From the NCBI GenBank assembly GCA_029962745.1, contig CM057156.1, forward strand, positions 26,312,421 through 26,376,420: a DNA stretch of 64,000 nucleotides, read 5' to 3'. Below are positions 1-10,055 of this stretch, in pieces. Each line of letters opens with the position of its first letter. The stretch's first letter is position 1. Made by a program: the position numbers and the translations under genes. The notes beneath the pieces were generated by a model that saw only the letters and a list, made by a program, of their open reading frames with translations, searched no databases and was not told the origin of the DNA. The stretch comes from Echinometra lucunter. Taxonomy: Eukaryota > Echinodermata > Echinoidea > Camarodonta > Echinometridae.

Positions 1-353
1 CTTTGAGGTTGATGTGCCCATATGCCCATCAATTTCATCGAAATGAATACAAGTTGACGAAAATGAAGAAACTGAGCGATTTGCCATTTGTATGAGAAAA
101 CTATTAGAATTTAGTCACATTTTGACCTCTTGACCTTAGGAACTCAGCTCAAGACTCCATCTTAAGAAATGCGATAGATCCGGATTTATCGCAAATCGTA
201 CAACCATTCACAAACATGTAAAATAGTATCTCGACATTACAGGATGCGACTGATATCAAGTTGCCATCGATATTAATTAATCATTATGTCACTTGAAGAC
301 GAGACACAAAATTCATTTCATTCTCCCCAAACATTTTTTTTTCATTCTTCTAG
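1..353. other. Unassigned flank before SRCR exon relic
   Basis: AT-rich sequence with no supported coding region. Its last bases form a pyrimidine-rich tract ending in TAG that serves as the splice acceptor of the next feature, so it is probably intron sequence of an SRCR-type gene lying mostly outside the window. Confidence 0.4.
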
Positions 354-551
354 ACACAACATTGCGACCGTCCGTAATCGGGGCACTACGTTGCCTTTGT
401 TTCAGGCATTTTCATTCTCATTGCCGGTTCTATTGCTATAACACCGCATCAGAAGAGAAAGGCTCCCCCTGGCACACATTCGATTCTCACCGAGAATGCC
501 GAGAGTAGTGATACGGATGTCCACACCAACCAGTCGCTACCTAGAACTTAA
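354..551 (+). pseudogene. Frameshifted terminal membrane exon of an SRCR-type receptor
   Basis: The exon opens after a T-rich acceptor with a phase-1 border and encodes DTTLRPSVIGAL, the same start as the intact last exon at 5170-5363 (DTTLRPSVIGSL). The frame then breaks. Removing one base near 388 would restore a hydrophobic helix (about AFVSGIFILIAGSIAI) followed by a basic stop-transfer and a polar tail ending at TAA 549-551, with a polyadenylation signal AATAAA at 572-577. The exon therefore encoded the transmembrane segment and short cytoplasmic tail of a surface receptor. Either the copy is dead or the extra base is a sequencing error; the ectodomain exons are not in the window. Confidence 0.7.
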
Positions 552-606
552 CTGATGATGATGATAATGACAATAAAGATACTTTTTAAGCAACTAGCTT
601 CTTTAA

Positions 607-1196
607 AGGCCAAGTCCACAACAAGATGAAGTTAGTTACAGTAAAAAAAAAAATCCAAACAAAACACTAAATATTTTATAAAAATTGGATGCAAAATAAC
701 GAAGTTATGAATTTTGATTTTTTTTAATCGCAAAACTATTCTTGACAGTCGATATAAATATTCAGTGAGTGAGTTGATGATGTCATATTCTCACAGTTTC
801 CACACATTATGTATACAGGAATGCCAACAATTTCATAGTTTAGCTATAACAAATGTAAAATTTGTCCCAAATACTCCTTACACACTTAGAAAAAGGTATT
901 TAGTCTAATATCATGTGTAGACATGATGGAAGACTATTCAGTTTTAGTGGGGAAAAAAATTAGAAATTTTTTGTTAAGATTATTATGGAAAATAGTGAGT
1001 GTATAACATATCAACTCATTCATTCAATTTTCATATCGACTTTTCAAGAACTGTTTTGCGAAAACGATTGTGAAACTTTGAAAATTCATAACTCTCTATT
1101 TTTCATCCGATTTTCATAAACTTTTCACCGTTTTCTTTGGAATTAAACAAAATTCCTGTTATCAAAATGAACTTCATCTTGCTGTGGACTTGGCCT
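607..1196. mobile_element. TTAA-flanked MITE, family 1
   Basis: A 590-bp element with 27-bp terminal inverted repeats at 607-633 and 1170-1196, one mismatch between them, starting AGGCCAAGTCCACA. It is bounded on both sides by TTAA (603-606 and 1197-1200), the target duplication of piggyBac-type transposition. No coding capacity, so it is non-autonomous. It lies just downstream of the SRCR exon relic. Confidence 0.85.
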
Positions 1197-1200
1197 TTAA

Positions 1201-1235
1201 TGTACTTCGATGCCTTTGTTACTGAGAGTCTTTTC

Positions 1236-1274
<39 letters not shown>

Positions 1275-1560
1275 AAGACACTGTTGATGATACCCAATCC
1301 CATTGCTGCTTCTTCAGATAAAAACGAATTATCAAAAACTGTCTTTCGATTCTACTGTCACTTGGAGAGCCGTAATGGCAATGATGATGCTATGTCAACC
1401 GAAGATGACGATGACGATGGCGCGTCATCATCTCAGGTTATTCTCTAGCTCAAAGTTTAATAACCTATCTGTCTTTCGATCGTATTGTCACTGAGAATAG
1501 TGAGAAAATGATGACGATGATGAAAATATCGTTATCACCTCAAGGCAGTTGCTGTCTAAC
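1201..1560. repeat. GAT microsatellite and degenerate direct repeat
   Basis: A pure GAT run occupies about 1235-1274. A 24-bp motif (CTGTCTTTCGAT...) appears at 1339-1362 and again, slightly diverged, at 1469-1492, each followed by GATGA-rich sequence, so the stretch looks like an old ~130-bp tandem duplication around a microsatellite. Apparent poly-Asp and poly-Ser reading frames here are products of the repeat. Confidence 0.7.
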
Positions 1561-1573
1561 ACGTGAATTATGG

Positions 1574-1660
1574 CTAGTCATGTTTATCAAGTGTATTCTT
1601 CTTGTTTGTGCAATTACTACTCACTGGATCAGAGGAGCAAAGGCTCCCCGTAATACATGA
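1574..1660 (+). pseudogene. Probable second relic of the SRCR membrane exon
   Basis: One frame reads as a hydrophobic stretch (FIKCILLVCAIT) followed by THWIRGAKAPRNT and a stop. This parallels the restored tail of the 354-551 relic (FILIAGSIAITPHQKRKAPPGT): same AIT-H junction, same K-A-P block before the polar tail. No convincing acceptor or upstream DTTLRPS start is visible. A short, decayed duplicate of the same terminal exon is the simplest reading, but the match is brief. Confidence 0.4.
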
Positions 1661-2320
1661 TTATATGACCAAGATCTATGGACCTACCTGAGAGAGGAGA
1701 AACTAGATGTTCAGCTCAGTACAACTATACATACGCACATATCGATCGAATCAATCATACAATGTGCCTTGCCTAAAATATGTACTCTACAGTACCTTAT
1801 AAATTATTATTATTATTTTATAATGAATAGAATCTTTACCAAGAGGGGTAAGAAATTAAATATCTTCTTCCAGTTAGTCTAAATAAGACAAAACACAACT
1901 CGAATCATTATGTCAAAATGTTATTGAGAGTGTCATCTTTGTAATGTTCGAAAACTGCAATGTCAGGCGAAAAAAAGAGAACTATTTCATTTTATTAAAT
2001 GTGGAATTATACAAAATTAAAATCATACAGGATTTACATGTATTCAACCAATATCATTTATGAATCTTGAATAAGAATAACTCAGTTTCTTTACATAATT
2101 GTGCAATTTTGGTTATCGATGAATTTATACCTGAGATTAGCCCTGGCATCACATACCTAGTTGGTCATGCATCCAAGGAAATGCGGTAATACCACATGAG
2201 ATCTTATTATGGAGGAGAGAGAGGGAGAGATAGAGAGATAGAGAAAGAGGGAGTGAACGAAAGGGGGGGGGGGGGCAAAGAATAAAATAAACAAATGAAA
2301 TGTAAGGATCATGATAATGA
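1661..2320. other. AT-rich spacer with GA and G runs
   Basis: No gene seen. There is a GAGA-rich purine tract at about 2215-2260 and a G homopolymer near 2265-2275, directly before the assembly gap, which these low-complexity runs may have caused. Confidence 0.5.
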
Positions 2321-2820
2321 NNNNNNNNNNNNNNNNNNNNNNNNNNNNNNNNNNNNNNNNNNNNNNNNNNNNNNNNNNNNNNNNNNNNNNNNNNNNNNNN
2401 NNNNNNNNNNNNNNNNNNNNNNNNNNNNNNNNNNNNNNNNNNNNNNNNNNNNNNNNNNNNNNNNNNNNNNNNNNNNNNNNNNNNNNNNNNNNNNNNNNNN
2501 NNNNNNNNNNNNNNNNNNNNNNNNNNNNNNNNNNNNNNNNNNNNNNNNNNNNNNNNNNNNNNNNNNNNNNNNNNNNNNNNNNNNNNNNNNNNNNNNNNNN
2601 NNNNNNNNNNNNNNNNNNNNNNNNNNNNNNNNNNNNNNNNNNNNNNNNNNNNNNNNNNNNNNNNNNNNNNNNNNNNNNNNNNNNNNNNNNNNNNNNNNNN
2701 NNNNNNNNNNNNNNNNNNNNNNNNNNNNNNNNNNNNNNNNNNNNNNNNNNNNNNNNNNNNNNNNNNNNNNNNNNNNNNNNNNNNNNNNNNNNNNNNNNNN
2801 NNNNNNNNNNNNNNNNNNNN
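2321..2820. other. Assembly gap (500 N)
   Basis: Exactly 500 undetermined bases. It sits immediately upstream of the first readable SRCR exon, so earlier exons of that gene may be hidden here. Confidence 0.99.
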
Positions 2821-2867
2821 TTTATGTATTTATTACACCTGTATATTTCGTTTTCTAAACCTAAAAG

Positions 2868-3200
2868 TTGCCCTTGATGGATCTATTCGCTTGTATGGAG
2901 GATCTTCTGACAAAGAGGGCGTCGTACAAGTCATGGTAGCCGAGGAATGGAAGACAATCTGCAATGACGGATGGGATGCACTTGATGCGCTGGTCACGTG
3001 CAGAGAAATAGGATTTAACGAAGGATACGCTATGCTTTGGGAGCTAGACAAAAGATCACAACCTGCAAAGAATCGTTCCTCGGAATCCTTTTCACTTGAG
3101 GGAAGTGATTTCGCTTGTACTGGTTACGAAAACTCTCTTTTATCTTGCAAATACGCGAAACAGAACAGGTACTGCTCAACACTGGCAGGAGTAGCATGTG
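2868..3200 (+). CDS. SRCR domain exon, six cysteines (group A-like)
   Basis: 111 codons, phase 1 on both sides, acceptor AAAAG before and donor GTAGGT after. It shows the whole SRCR signature: a VALDGSIRLYGG start, EGVVQV, WKTICNDGWD, ALVTCREIGF, FACTGYENSLLSC and GVACG. Six cysteines are present and the extra one of group B (LGC) is Phe here (IGF). Group A domains are usually split over two exons, so a group A cysteine set in one exon is slightly unusual, although group assignment in invertebrates is loose. Confidence 0.9.
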
Positions 3201-3720
3201 GTAGGTATGACTTTAGATACCGTCAATTAATTGTCTAGCATATTCGATACAATTTAAATAATTTTACAATATTTGTTTACTCATGATATGGCAAGTACTA
3301 AAATTTGAGCTCTTTCTTTTGGAGTTTAAGAATCCACACTCTTGCTCGATGCAAAAAATGCATACAAATCTTATAAAATGGATATGCACACACCATGGAG
3401 GAAAACAAAACAAAAAACCACACACACACACACAAAAAACGTTGCATCACGAAAGGAACATTCAGTTAAATTTCTGAAATTGTACTGTTTGTTAGAATTG
3501 TTATTGTTGGCGCATTACAAATCCCATCTATTATTATTATTATTATTATTAACGTGGTACTCCTATGTAATAAGGCAGCGATCGGGAAAACTATATCAAA
3601 ACCAGTTTAAACATCACCAACAAATTATTTTTCCTGTTATCCTTGTACTTACACTCAGACATACCTTTTAGCATATAACTTCAGTGATTTAGTTCCCCCT
3701 TCATTTTTATCAATATGAAG

Positions 3721-3971
3721 GAATCACGGCAGCCCAATTCACTGAACTACTGGACGGCATAAACAGTCGCAGCTACTACTACTCTAGTTCGTTTACATTT
3801 ACTATTGCCTCTACCAACGTCAATTCGAGTGGCCTCCTGTTGTTTAAGGATAACCATTTATATAGACCGATAGATGGAGGGAGATTATTCGCTGTTGGAG
3901 GGTTTTGTGACTTGGACGAGCAAGCGGCTAGGTTGATATGTGACAGACATGGATACACCAATGGCGGCAAG
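3721..3971 (+). CDS. Exon with spacer and first half of second SRCR-like domain
   Basis: An open phase-1 start after a pyrimidine-rich tract, ending at donor AAG/GTATGT. The product begins ITAAQFTELLDGINSRS, runs through a Ser/Tyr-rich stretch and ends RLFAVGGFCDLDEQAARLIC followed by DRHGYTNGGK, matching the GfCd..daarviCr.lGy..G core of SRCR domains. The N-terminal 60 residues match no family I recognise. The reading frame passes in phase 0 to the exon at 4722. Confidence 0.65.
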
Positions 3972-4390
3972 GTATGTTGATTAATAACTGCAATATTGTA
4001 TGTAGACAGGCTCACAATTCATTTTTTAGTATTTTTGAAAAAATAAGACGCGCTGTTTAATTTTTTGGCACGTTCCCACATTAAGGAGTAACACCCCCCT
4101 CTCCGCCTTGCCCCAGAAAATGAAGCAAATGCGCAATACGCATGAAATTTTCTTCACCCCGACTGTCTTTTATGATCTAAAGGGAACAAAAAAGCAAACA
4201 AACTTATTTGTTAAAATGTATGGTAACAAGAGGTTTCACTGAGAGAAATTCAAATCAACATACTCTCTAGGTATCATCAGGGTGACAGAAATAACTGAAC
4301 ACAGCTGAAGGCAGCCGAATTTATCCTATCCTATACAATTAAAAAATTATATTCCCGACTCGGGATCTCCTATATTATGTTTGTAGTTTC

Positions 4391-4428
4391 TTTTTTTTTT
4401 TTTTTTTTTTTTTGGGGGGGGGGGGGGG
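4391..4428. repeat. T-run followed by G-run
   Basis: About 20 T then about 18 G in the intron between the two SRCR half-exons. Such runs are prone to length errors in assembly. Confidence 0.9.
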
Positions 4429-4721
4429 GTTGCTGATCTGTATAATTTTCCATGTTTTGAAATAGGATACGATACATTTCTATGCATGAAGCATTCGGAT
4501 ATACAATTACCATTCACCTTCTTTTACAAATGTATTCAAAGTTATGCTTCAGTCTCTACTCGTTAACCCTAATCCACCTTTACAGTGACTCCCGAAGTTA
4601 TGACAGCACAGGTCTTTAATGAAAGGTTTATTCATATCATCAGTGTATAATGTTTCATTGATTTCTCATCAATTCTTTTTTAAAATTAACATTTCCCCTA
4701 AAATTTTAATTTTCCTTTTAG

Positions 4722-4875
4722 CCAGCTCTGTTTCCTATGATAAAGAACCTACCGATGGTTATCAACGAACTGACGTGTGACGGCGCAGGACAGTAACTGT
4801 TGTACGAATGCAGTGAGGTGTACACATTAGACGGTGTCTGTCCCGATGGTGTTCTGAATAACGGCGTCGAGTGTT
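4722..4875 (+). pseudogene. Second half of SRCR domain with nonsense codon
   Basis: Acceptor TTTTAG, donor GTGAGT, phase 0 in and phase 1 out. The translation PALFPMIKNLPMVINELTCD then GAGQ-stop-LLYEC matches the C-terminal SRCR half (v.C.G.E.sL..C), followed by VCPDGVLNNGVEC. The stop TAA (4794-4796) lies exactly where Ser is normal, consistent with TCA to TAA. The sequence on both sides of the stop keeps its frame and its cysteines, so the loss looks recent. Confidence 0.75.
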
Positions 4876-5169
4876 GTGAGTCACACTGCCTTTTTTAAAA
4901 CCTAACGGGCATGATTGCTTAACGATTAATTATGTATTTTTTTCTTTCTGCCGTTTTGAACTTAGCTTAGTTTTCTTAACGTATTCATCTTATAGTCTCT
5001 GTTCAAATGTTCTATATTTAAAAAAAAAGGAAAGCCAAACATATTTTACTTCATTATTCATGTCTTCATCTATCAATTCCCTTTAATATACGAGTAGAAA
5101 TAAGTAATGCTAGTTAGTCAAGTGATAACAGAAATTCATATCTTTTTTTTTTCGTTTACAACTTTTCAG

Positions 5170-5363
5170 ATACAACATTGAGGCCGTCCGTCATTGGATC
5201 CTTAGCCTTCGCTGGTGTGGCCTTAATTATAATTGTTATTGCCGGTGTGTGTAGCATTTGCTGGCTCCATCGAAGGAGTAAGAACCCGCCTGCCAGCAGA
5301 ATAAACCTCACTGTGGGAGCAAACGATGATTTCACCCAAGGAAACCCTGTTCTTCAAACTTGA
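5170..5363 (+). CDS. Transmembrane and cytoplasmic tail exon of SRCR receptor
   Basis: Begins phase 1 after CTTTTCAG with DTTLRPSVIGS, then a helix of about 23 hydrophobic residues (LAFAGVALIIIVIAGVCSIC), the stop-transfer WLHRRSK and a 30-residue polar tail with no tyrosine motif, ending TGA. It is the intact version of the exon relics at 354-551 and 1574-1660, so at least three copies of this terminal exon lie within 5 kb. Confidence 0.85.
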
Positions 5364-8300
5364 AATAGCCTAATAAAAACCTTGCTCATATGGTTTTCAT
5401 GGATTTAAACAAGATACTGTATTTTAGATTCTGAATGAACGCAACTACAAGAAATAAACCTGTCAAAGGATTAGATATTGTATTCTCACCATACTATGAA
5501 GCTCCCACTTTTCCAATGATGATGCGGTTCACCTCTTAAACATCCCACTCCTGCCACCATGGAAGTATACCTGCAAGGATGATAGGGTGTTGATACTTAC
5601 GCTATTGGTGCATGCAGGCATGTGTACAGTACGCGGACACAGCAGTAATTGAACCGCTGATGACATATCTTTATATTAGCATGATTAGTGTTAACTTGTA
5701 TGAGGATAATTTGGGTATATTTGAAGATTTCTGAAAAAAACCCTGCAATATGACAAAGATTACTTGATTTCAGCCTAATTCTTCTCTGTTATTTTTAGAC
5801 TGTGCTTTGTATGCACAGGACTTTCCAAATGTGAATTTATATGATGAAGATAGGAAAAAAAATTTAATAAAATTTGAACGTAACTTGACGGTAATAACGA
5901 ACTTGACGGTAAAGAAAGACAAAAACATATAACAAATGAGATGTATACTCTCAAACGATTACACATAAGGACCCTTGAGTGGATTCTACCACAATTCGCA
6001 GTGGATAACACTATTTTTATTGTGACTTCCTCTCCGAGGTGATGCTACAATGCGATTCTTCAAAGATTGAAGTTTTACTCCCGTATGTTCTGCCCTGTGC
6101 CCCTCCCCTTTTATTCCTGTTACTAAACGGGCACGTAGATTCTACACCCAACTCGGTGTTCTTTTTCCGTTTTAAAACCTGCAGAAGGAGGGTGACCAAT
6201 AGCAAAGAAATTGTAAGGTTATTGATGAGTGTAGAAATGAAAGTACTTTCTAGATTATAGACACCATCTTTTAAAAATTATTTTTAAGTGACAATTTTAT
6301 GACTTAAGGATGTCATTTATTGCAACAAGTTTTGATTTGATATCATATGCCTGAAATGAAAAGCCATATAAAAGTATTAAAGGCCGGAACTTTCTGCTCC
6401 AGGTTAGGAGAGTAATTTATCAATATGAGTTGTCATGCACTGATTGTTTTCCTTGGTCATCTATTGTGAATATAACATCAAGTGGAAGATCGGGAACCTG
6501 TTTCATACAATATTATCGATAGTAACTAAGGTGAGGATTGGTATATGAGAGCAAATTTGTTATAGAGTATCTTGACACTTGTTATTTGCAAAGTGACATA
6601 CACATAATACAGGCACAAGATCAGCTATTTTACCCGTTGAATACTCTTTGAAGAGCCTATGTTTTTTAATGGAGGGCGACAGTTTGAAATGCTTGAAAAT
6701 CCTGATAATCGATTTGTATATTTCATTTAAAAACAAAGAGCTAAAAAATTCTTGCAAACTATCACAGGGAAATAATGAAATTGTTGTTTGGCAAAATGTA
6801 AAAGCAGACGATGAAGAAAAAAAGAAAATGAAAAAGAAGGGAAAGAATCTTTTCAGAAATCTTTGAATAAAATGGTTGAGTCTTATTCAACTACACATAT
6901 CTATGTGTTCTCTTTACCATGTTTAGATTATATTGTCGTAGTGTGACAAGTAGATAGGTAGAAGAAGACTCTGAGAAGTAGAGTGGAGAGGTGATTTATA
7001 AGTGGGTGGTCTGCCAAAGTTTATTTTGGTCGTGATCATAGATCTTGACATGAAATGGAAATACAAATCACCCTGCAAAGCAAGCAGAATAAACATCTTT
7101 TTAAAATATGGAGTAATACATGACAATCACTTTGAAAATACATATACATATAGTTACTTTTCTTCTTTACAAATACAGTGTAGTAACAACTGCTTTTACA
7201 TAGATACCAATCCATAAAGTACATAATCAGACACGGTGTAACTGTCTGTACATCTCTACAACTCGATATACAAATACATACATTGTATTGCTTTTTAATG
7301 TCTTCGACTAGTAAAGTAAGCACGCAAATCAATATCATCCAATCGAGTAAAATTGGTCCTGAACATAATCAATCACTCTCGAAGGAACATTCCAAGTATC
7401 GAGAAGTTCTTGGAATGTAAGGTACACGCATCTAATTAATAAAAGAAAATCTTGTACAATCAGGATACCATATCCCCAAACCAAACTGACATGAGTTTGG
7501 AAACTATACTAAATCTGACATACCTGCACTTTATATCTTACATGGTCCCGAGACTAATGTATTTTGATTAACACTTGCTCAGATGTGGACAGATTGAAAT
7601 AAAGTTGAATTATGGTAAATGTCTACTACTTCAAGAACCGTGTAACAACTCGTGCCTACCCGAGGTCTCTGCCAACACAAGCAACCTTGTCACCCATCAC
7701 TTGTAGCCACTATACTAAAACGTTCCCGTCCTGAACGGTTCCAGGCCACCATCGACGAACTCGGTGACCACTGCATCGCCTAACTCAGCTGCCTCAACCC
7801 ATCCTCAACAGTAAACACAGCCCTCATCCGATTCACGATACCCTGTACACGAATCAGCACCTACAATAACACAATGAAGGCAATTAAGTTACATCTTTGT
7901 AACACTTCAACACCTTATAGCGAAACAGTAATGAAACACTTCATGGGCACCGCCGTCTTTTCCCTTTGTTGACACTATACCGCCCCAGCGGCAACTTTTC
8001 ACACAGCAAAACGTACATGTGTTGTAACAACTATCATACATCACCGTAATTCAATGTATTCATACTCATTAAGACTGCATAATGTCTCAGTCAAATAACA
8101 TAATCTGAAATGTATCCGATACTAGAGTACACAAACATATTTGATTTCATTTCGTCCTAAATACCTCGACTAAAACGCACAAGTGCAAACATCCCTCTTC
8201 AAAGAATGAATCTGACTTGACATAGGAAAACACTTTTACTCTCAAAAATATCGTAAACATTCTAGTTTGACAATCTTCTTTAACATTCTCATATATTCTA

Positions 8301-9059
8301 GAATAATTGGAATCATTCTGCCTAATTATCTAATGCAGGAAATACGATAAAACTCACTTTCTGACACGCTTAATGTCAGACCAGGAGAGCTAAGGAGTCA
8401 CGCTTGTCTTGCAAGACGTCAAAGTGAAGTCTTCCGCACACACAAAACCGTAAAGCAATAGATTATACACACCTAATCAATCACTCAAACAAATCTAAAG
8501 TATCCCTCTGCACCTCTAAACAAACTGAAAATTTCTTTAACTTTTCCTATGAATATTAGAAATCTTCACTCTAAAATTATCAAAATAGCATACATCATTC
8601 TTTGACAATTCGAAATCTACTCTTAATCCTATCATTAATTCGAAATATTAAGGAACTGTTACTTTTCATGCATCATCAACGTGCTACAAATCCCTAACCC
8701 CAAAAGTTCTAAACACTGCGGCATTTATGCAAATGACTTATACAAACGACCTAGGCAAAAATTCAATTCTGTCAATATGATAACCCTTTCTACTGAAAAA
8801 TTGATATTTAGTAGATAGTTCACAAGCTTGTTGGTAAGAAATATCTCCTATTTCTATTTGCTCACATACGTCTATTCAGTAAATCACAGTAAACCACAAT
8901 AAAACCCTTTTCGCTTTTATTTGGGTGGAAAAAGGGTATTCAGACTGTGAATAAAATTGTCATCAACATTAATTAATGTCGCTTTGCTTCATTTAGTCCG
9001 GAGACGATGCCGATAGGGCTGGATATTAATTCATGAAATCAGTAGAATAACACAGATAA
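5364..9059. other. 3' flank and long AT-rich intergenic stretch
   Basis: After the SRCR polyadenylation signal there is no supported gene. AACTTGACGGTAA repeats twice near 5882-5915. A short block near 6470-6510 (ACATCAAGTGGAAGATC...CCTGTTTCAT) resembles one at 17460-17490 downstream of the 793-residue receptor, hinting at shared ancestry of the 3' flanks. The only coding-like patch is listed at 7663-7890. Short frames elsewhere look random. Confidence 0.5.
7663..7890 (+). pseudogene. Coding-like fragment, family unknown
   Basis: A locally GC-richer patch in AT-rich surroundings. One frame reads SLVATILKRSRPERFQATID then ELGDHCIA, a stop, and LSCLNPSSTVNTALIRFTIP, which has natural amino-acid composition and plausible alternating hydrophobic pattern. 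I do not recognise the family. It may be a remnant of a mobile element or of a lost exon. Confidence 0.25.
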
Positions 9060-10055
9060 AAGGTAAGTAAAACATGTAAAAGGGTGAAAGTAAACGAATA
9101 TGACACTTGTTATACTGCTAATGTCAGACAAAGCTTGATGCAAACTATCTTTGACATAATTCCTGGATGTCCGCTTACATCTCCCCAAAATGATCACTCA
9201 GCATTTGGGTCTTCTGATGCCAGCAACATGAAGGTATCTCTGACAACACAAGGGGCGGAATTCACAACCCAAGAGACAGATTCTGTAAATAACACAGTGG
9301 ACATGAAAGCGACCATTCAAAATGCAATACTCTCCACACATACGCAAAAGATGGGAAATCACAGTGTCTGCAACAATAACAAATTAAAGAAATCAGTTTA
9401 TTCCCAGCAAGGCGAACTGATGAAATTGCTCTCCGGCGTGCTCGTTTCTATAGTTTTTGTGGTAGCAGTTTTCAGCATCGAGACATGCTTGCACAAGAGG
9501 CAAACCAGCAAACAATTCCAAATGAGAAGTGGTTTGAAGGGATCTCCGGTGACGGATATTCGAGATGATCCAGGAAACACGAACATTTCAAGAACGAATT
9601 CGGATAACCCAGAAAGGAGCACTCCTACAACGGAAGAACGTCGCCTGCCGTCTTTGCCGCCTACAGATTTTACCGGTTTTCAGGAAAGGGGAGCTTCGGC
9701 AGGGAAACCAAGTGATCAGTGTGATGAGAATGGACAAGTTAGGCCTGCTAATTCCACCCGGAAATTGCCGATTCGTTTCGGAGGAAATAAAACAAATGAC
9801 ATTTCTGTCCATGATGAAGATGGATTAAAAGACCAAGCAACAAATTTTATCAATTTGGATGTAAAGAAAGGTCAGGTCCAAGGCATGCGACCGGCAACGG
9901 GTACATCGTCTCAGAATGGTAGACAAACAGACAGTGACAATACTGATCAGAAACAGTTACCATTAGTGCCAACAGATGCCAACAGACCAACAAGATATGG
10001 GAAGGGAAATGAGGACGTAGTGTATGCACGTCGCATTTATAATACAGCATTGTAA
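9060..10055 (+). CDS. 5'-truncated paralogue of the 793-residue Ig-like receptor
   Basis: The frame is open from just after TAA 9057-9059 to the stop at 10053-10055. The first in-frame ATG is at 9138, far inside the homologous region, and no signal peptide is present, so the N-terminus is missing or lies in an unseen exon. The segment around 9084-9167 aligns without gaps over 28 residues to residues 280-307 of the protein at 14570: KV, CY-A, T-F-II and GC are shared. It is followed in both by a Ser/Thr/Asn-rich stalk and a membrane helix (here LLSGVLVSIVFVVAVFSIET, then a basic HKRQ). The ~190-residue tail is polar, has a Pro patch (RLPSLPP) and ends near two tyrosines, neither with a valid ITIM. 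A polyadenylation signal lies at 10152-10157. Most likely a duplicated receptor that lost its Ig domains. Confidence 0.6.
   Translation, partial: KVSKTCKRVKVNEYDTCYTANVRQSLMQTIFDIIPGCPLTSPQNDHSAFGSSDASNMKVSLTTQGAEFTTQETDSVNNTVDMKATIQNAILSTHTQKMGNHSVCNNNKLKKSVYSQQGELMKLLSGVLVSIVFVVAVFSIETCLHKRQTSKQFQMRSGLKGSPVTDIRDDPGNTNISRTNSDNPERSTPTTEERRLPSLPPTDFTGFQERGASAGKPSDQCDENGQVRPANSTRKLPIRFGGNKTNDISVHDEDGLKDQATNFINLDVKKGQVQGMRPATGTSSQNGRQTDSDNTDQKQLPLVPTDANRPTRYGKGNEDVVYARRIYNTAL

Larger units (their letters stand above)
2868..5363 (+). pseudogene. SRCR transmembrane receptor, 3' part, with in-frame stop
   Basis: Four exons with good splice sites build the C-terminal half of a type I scavenger-receptor cysteine-rich protein: a complete SRCR domain (2868-3200), a long spacer leading into the first half of a second SRCR-like domain (3721-3971), its second half (4722-4875), and a membrane/tail exon (5170-5363). 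Intron phases agree throughout (1, 0, 1). SRCR proteins are surface or secreted pattern-recognition receptors, heavily expanded in sea urchins. The third exon carries TAA at 4794-4796 where CxGxxxSLxxC is expected, so this allele would lose its membrane anchor or be degraded; a single-base error in the assembly is the alternative. A polyadenylation signal AATAAA follows at 5372-5377. The 5' part is missing, at least partly in the gap. Confidence 0.75.

Noticed and set aside
1103..1448. Reading frames with poly-Asp or poly-Ser
   Set aside because: They only translate the GAT microsatellite on either strand.
2295..2877. Frames running across the N block
   Set aside because: They consist almost entirely of undetermined bases.
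10014..10052. ITIM at the C-terminus of the truncated receptor (VVYARRI, IYNTAL)
   Set aside because: Residue Y+3 is Arg or Ala, not Ile/Val/Leu.
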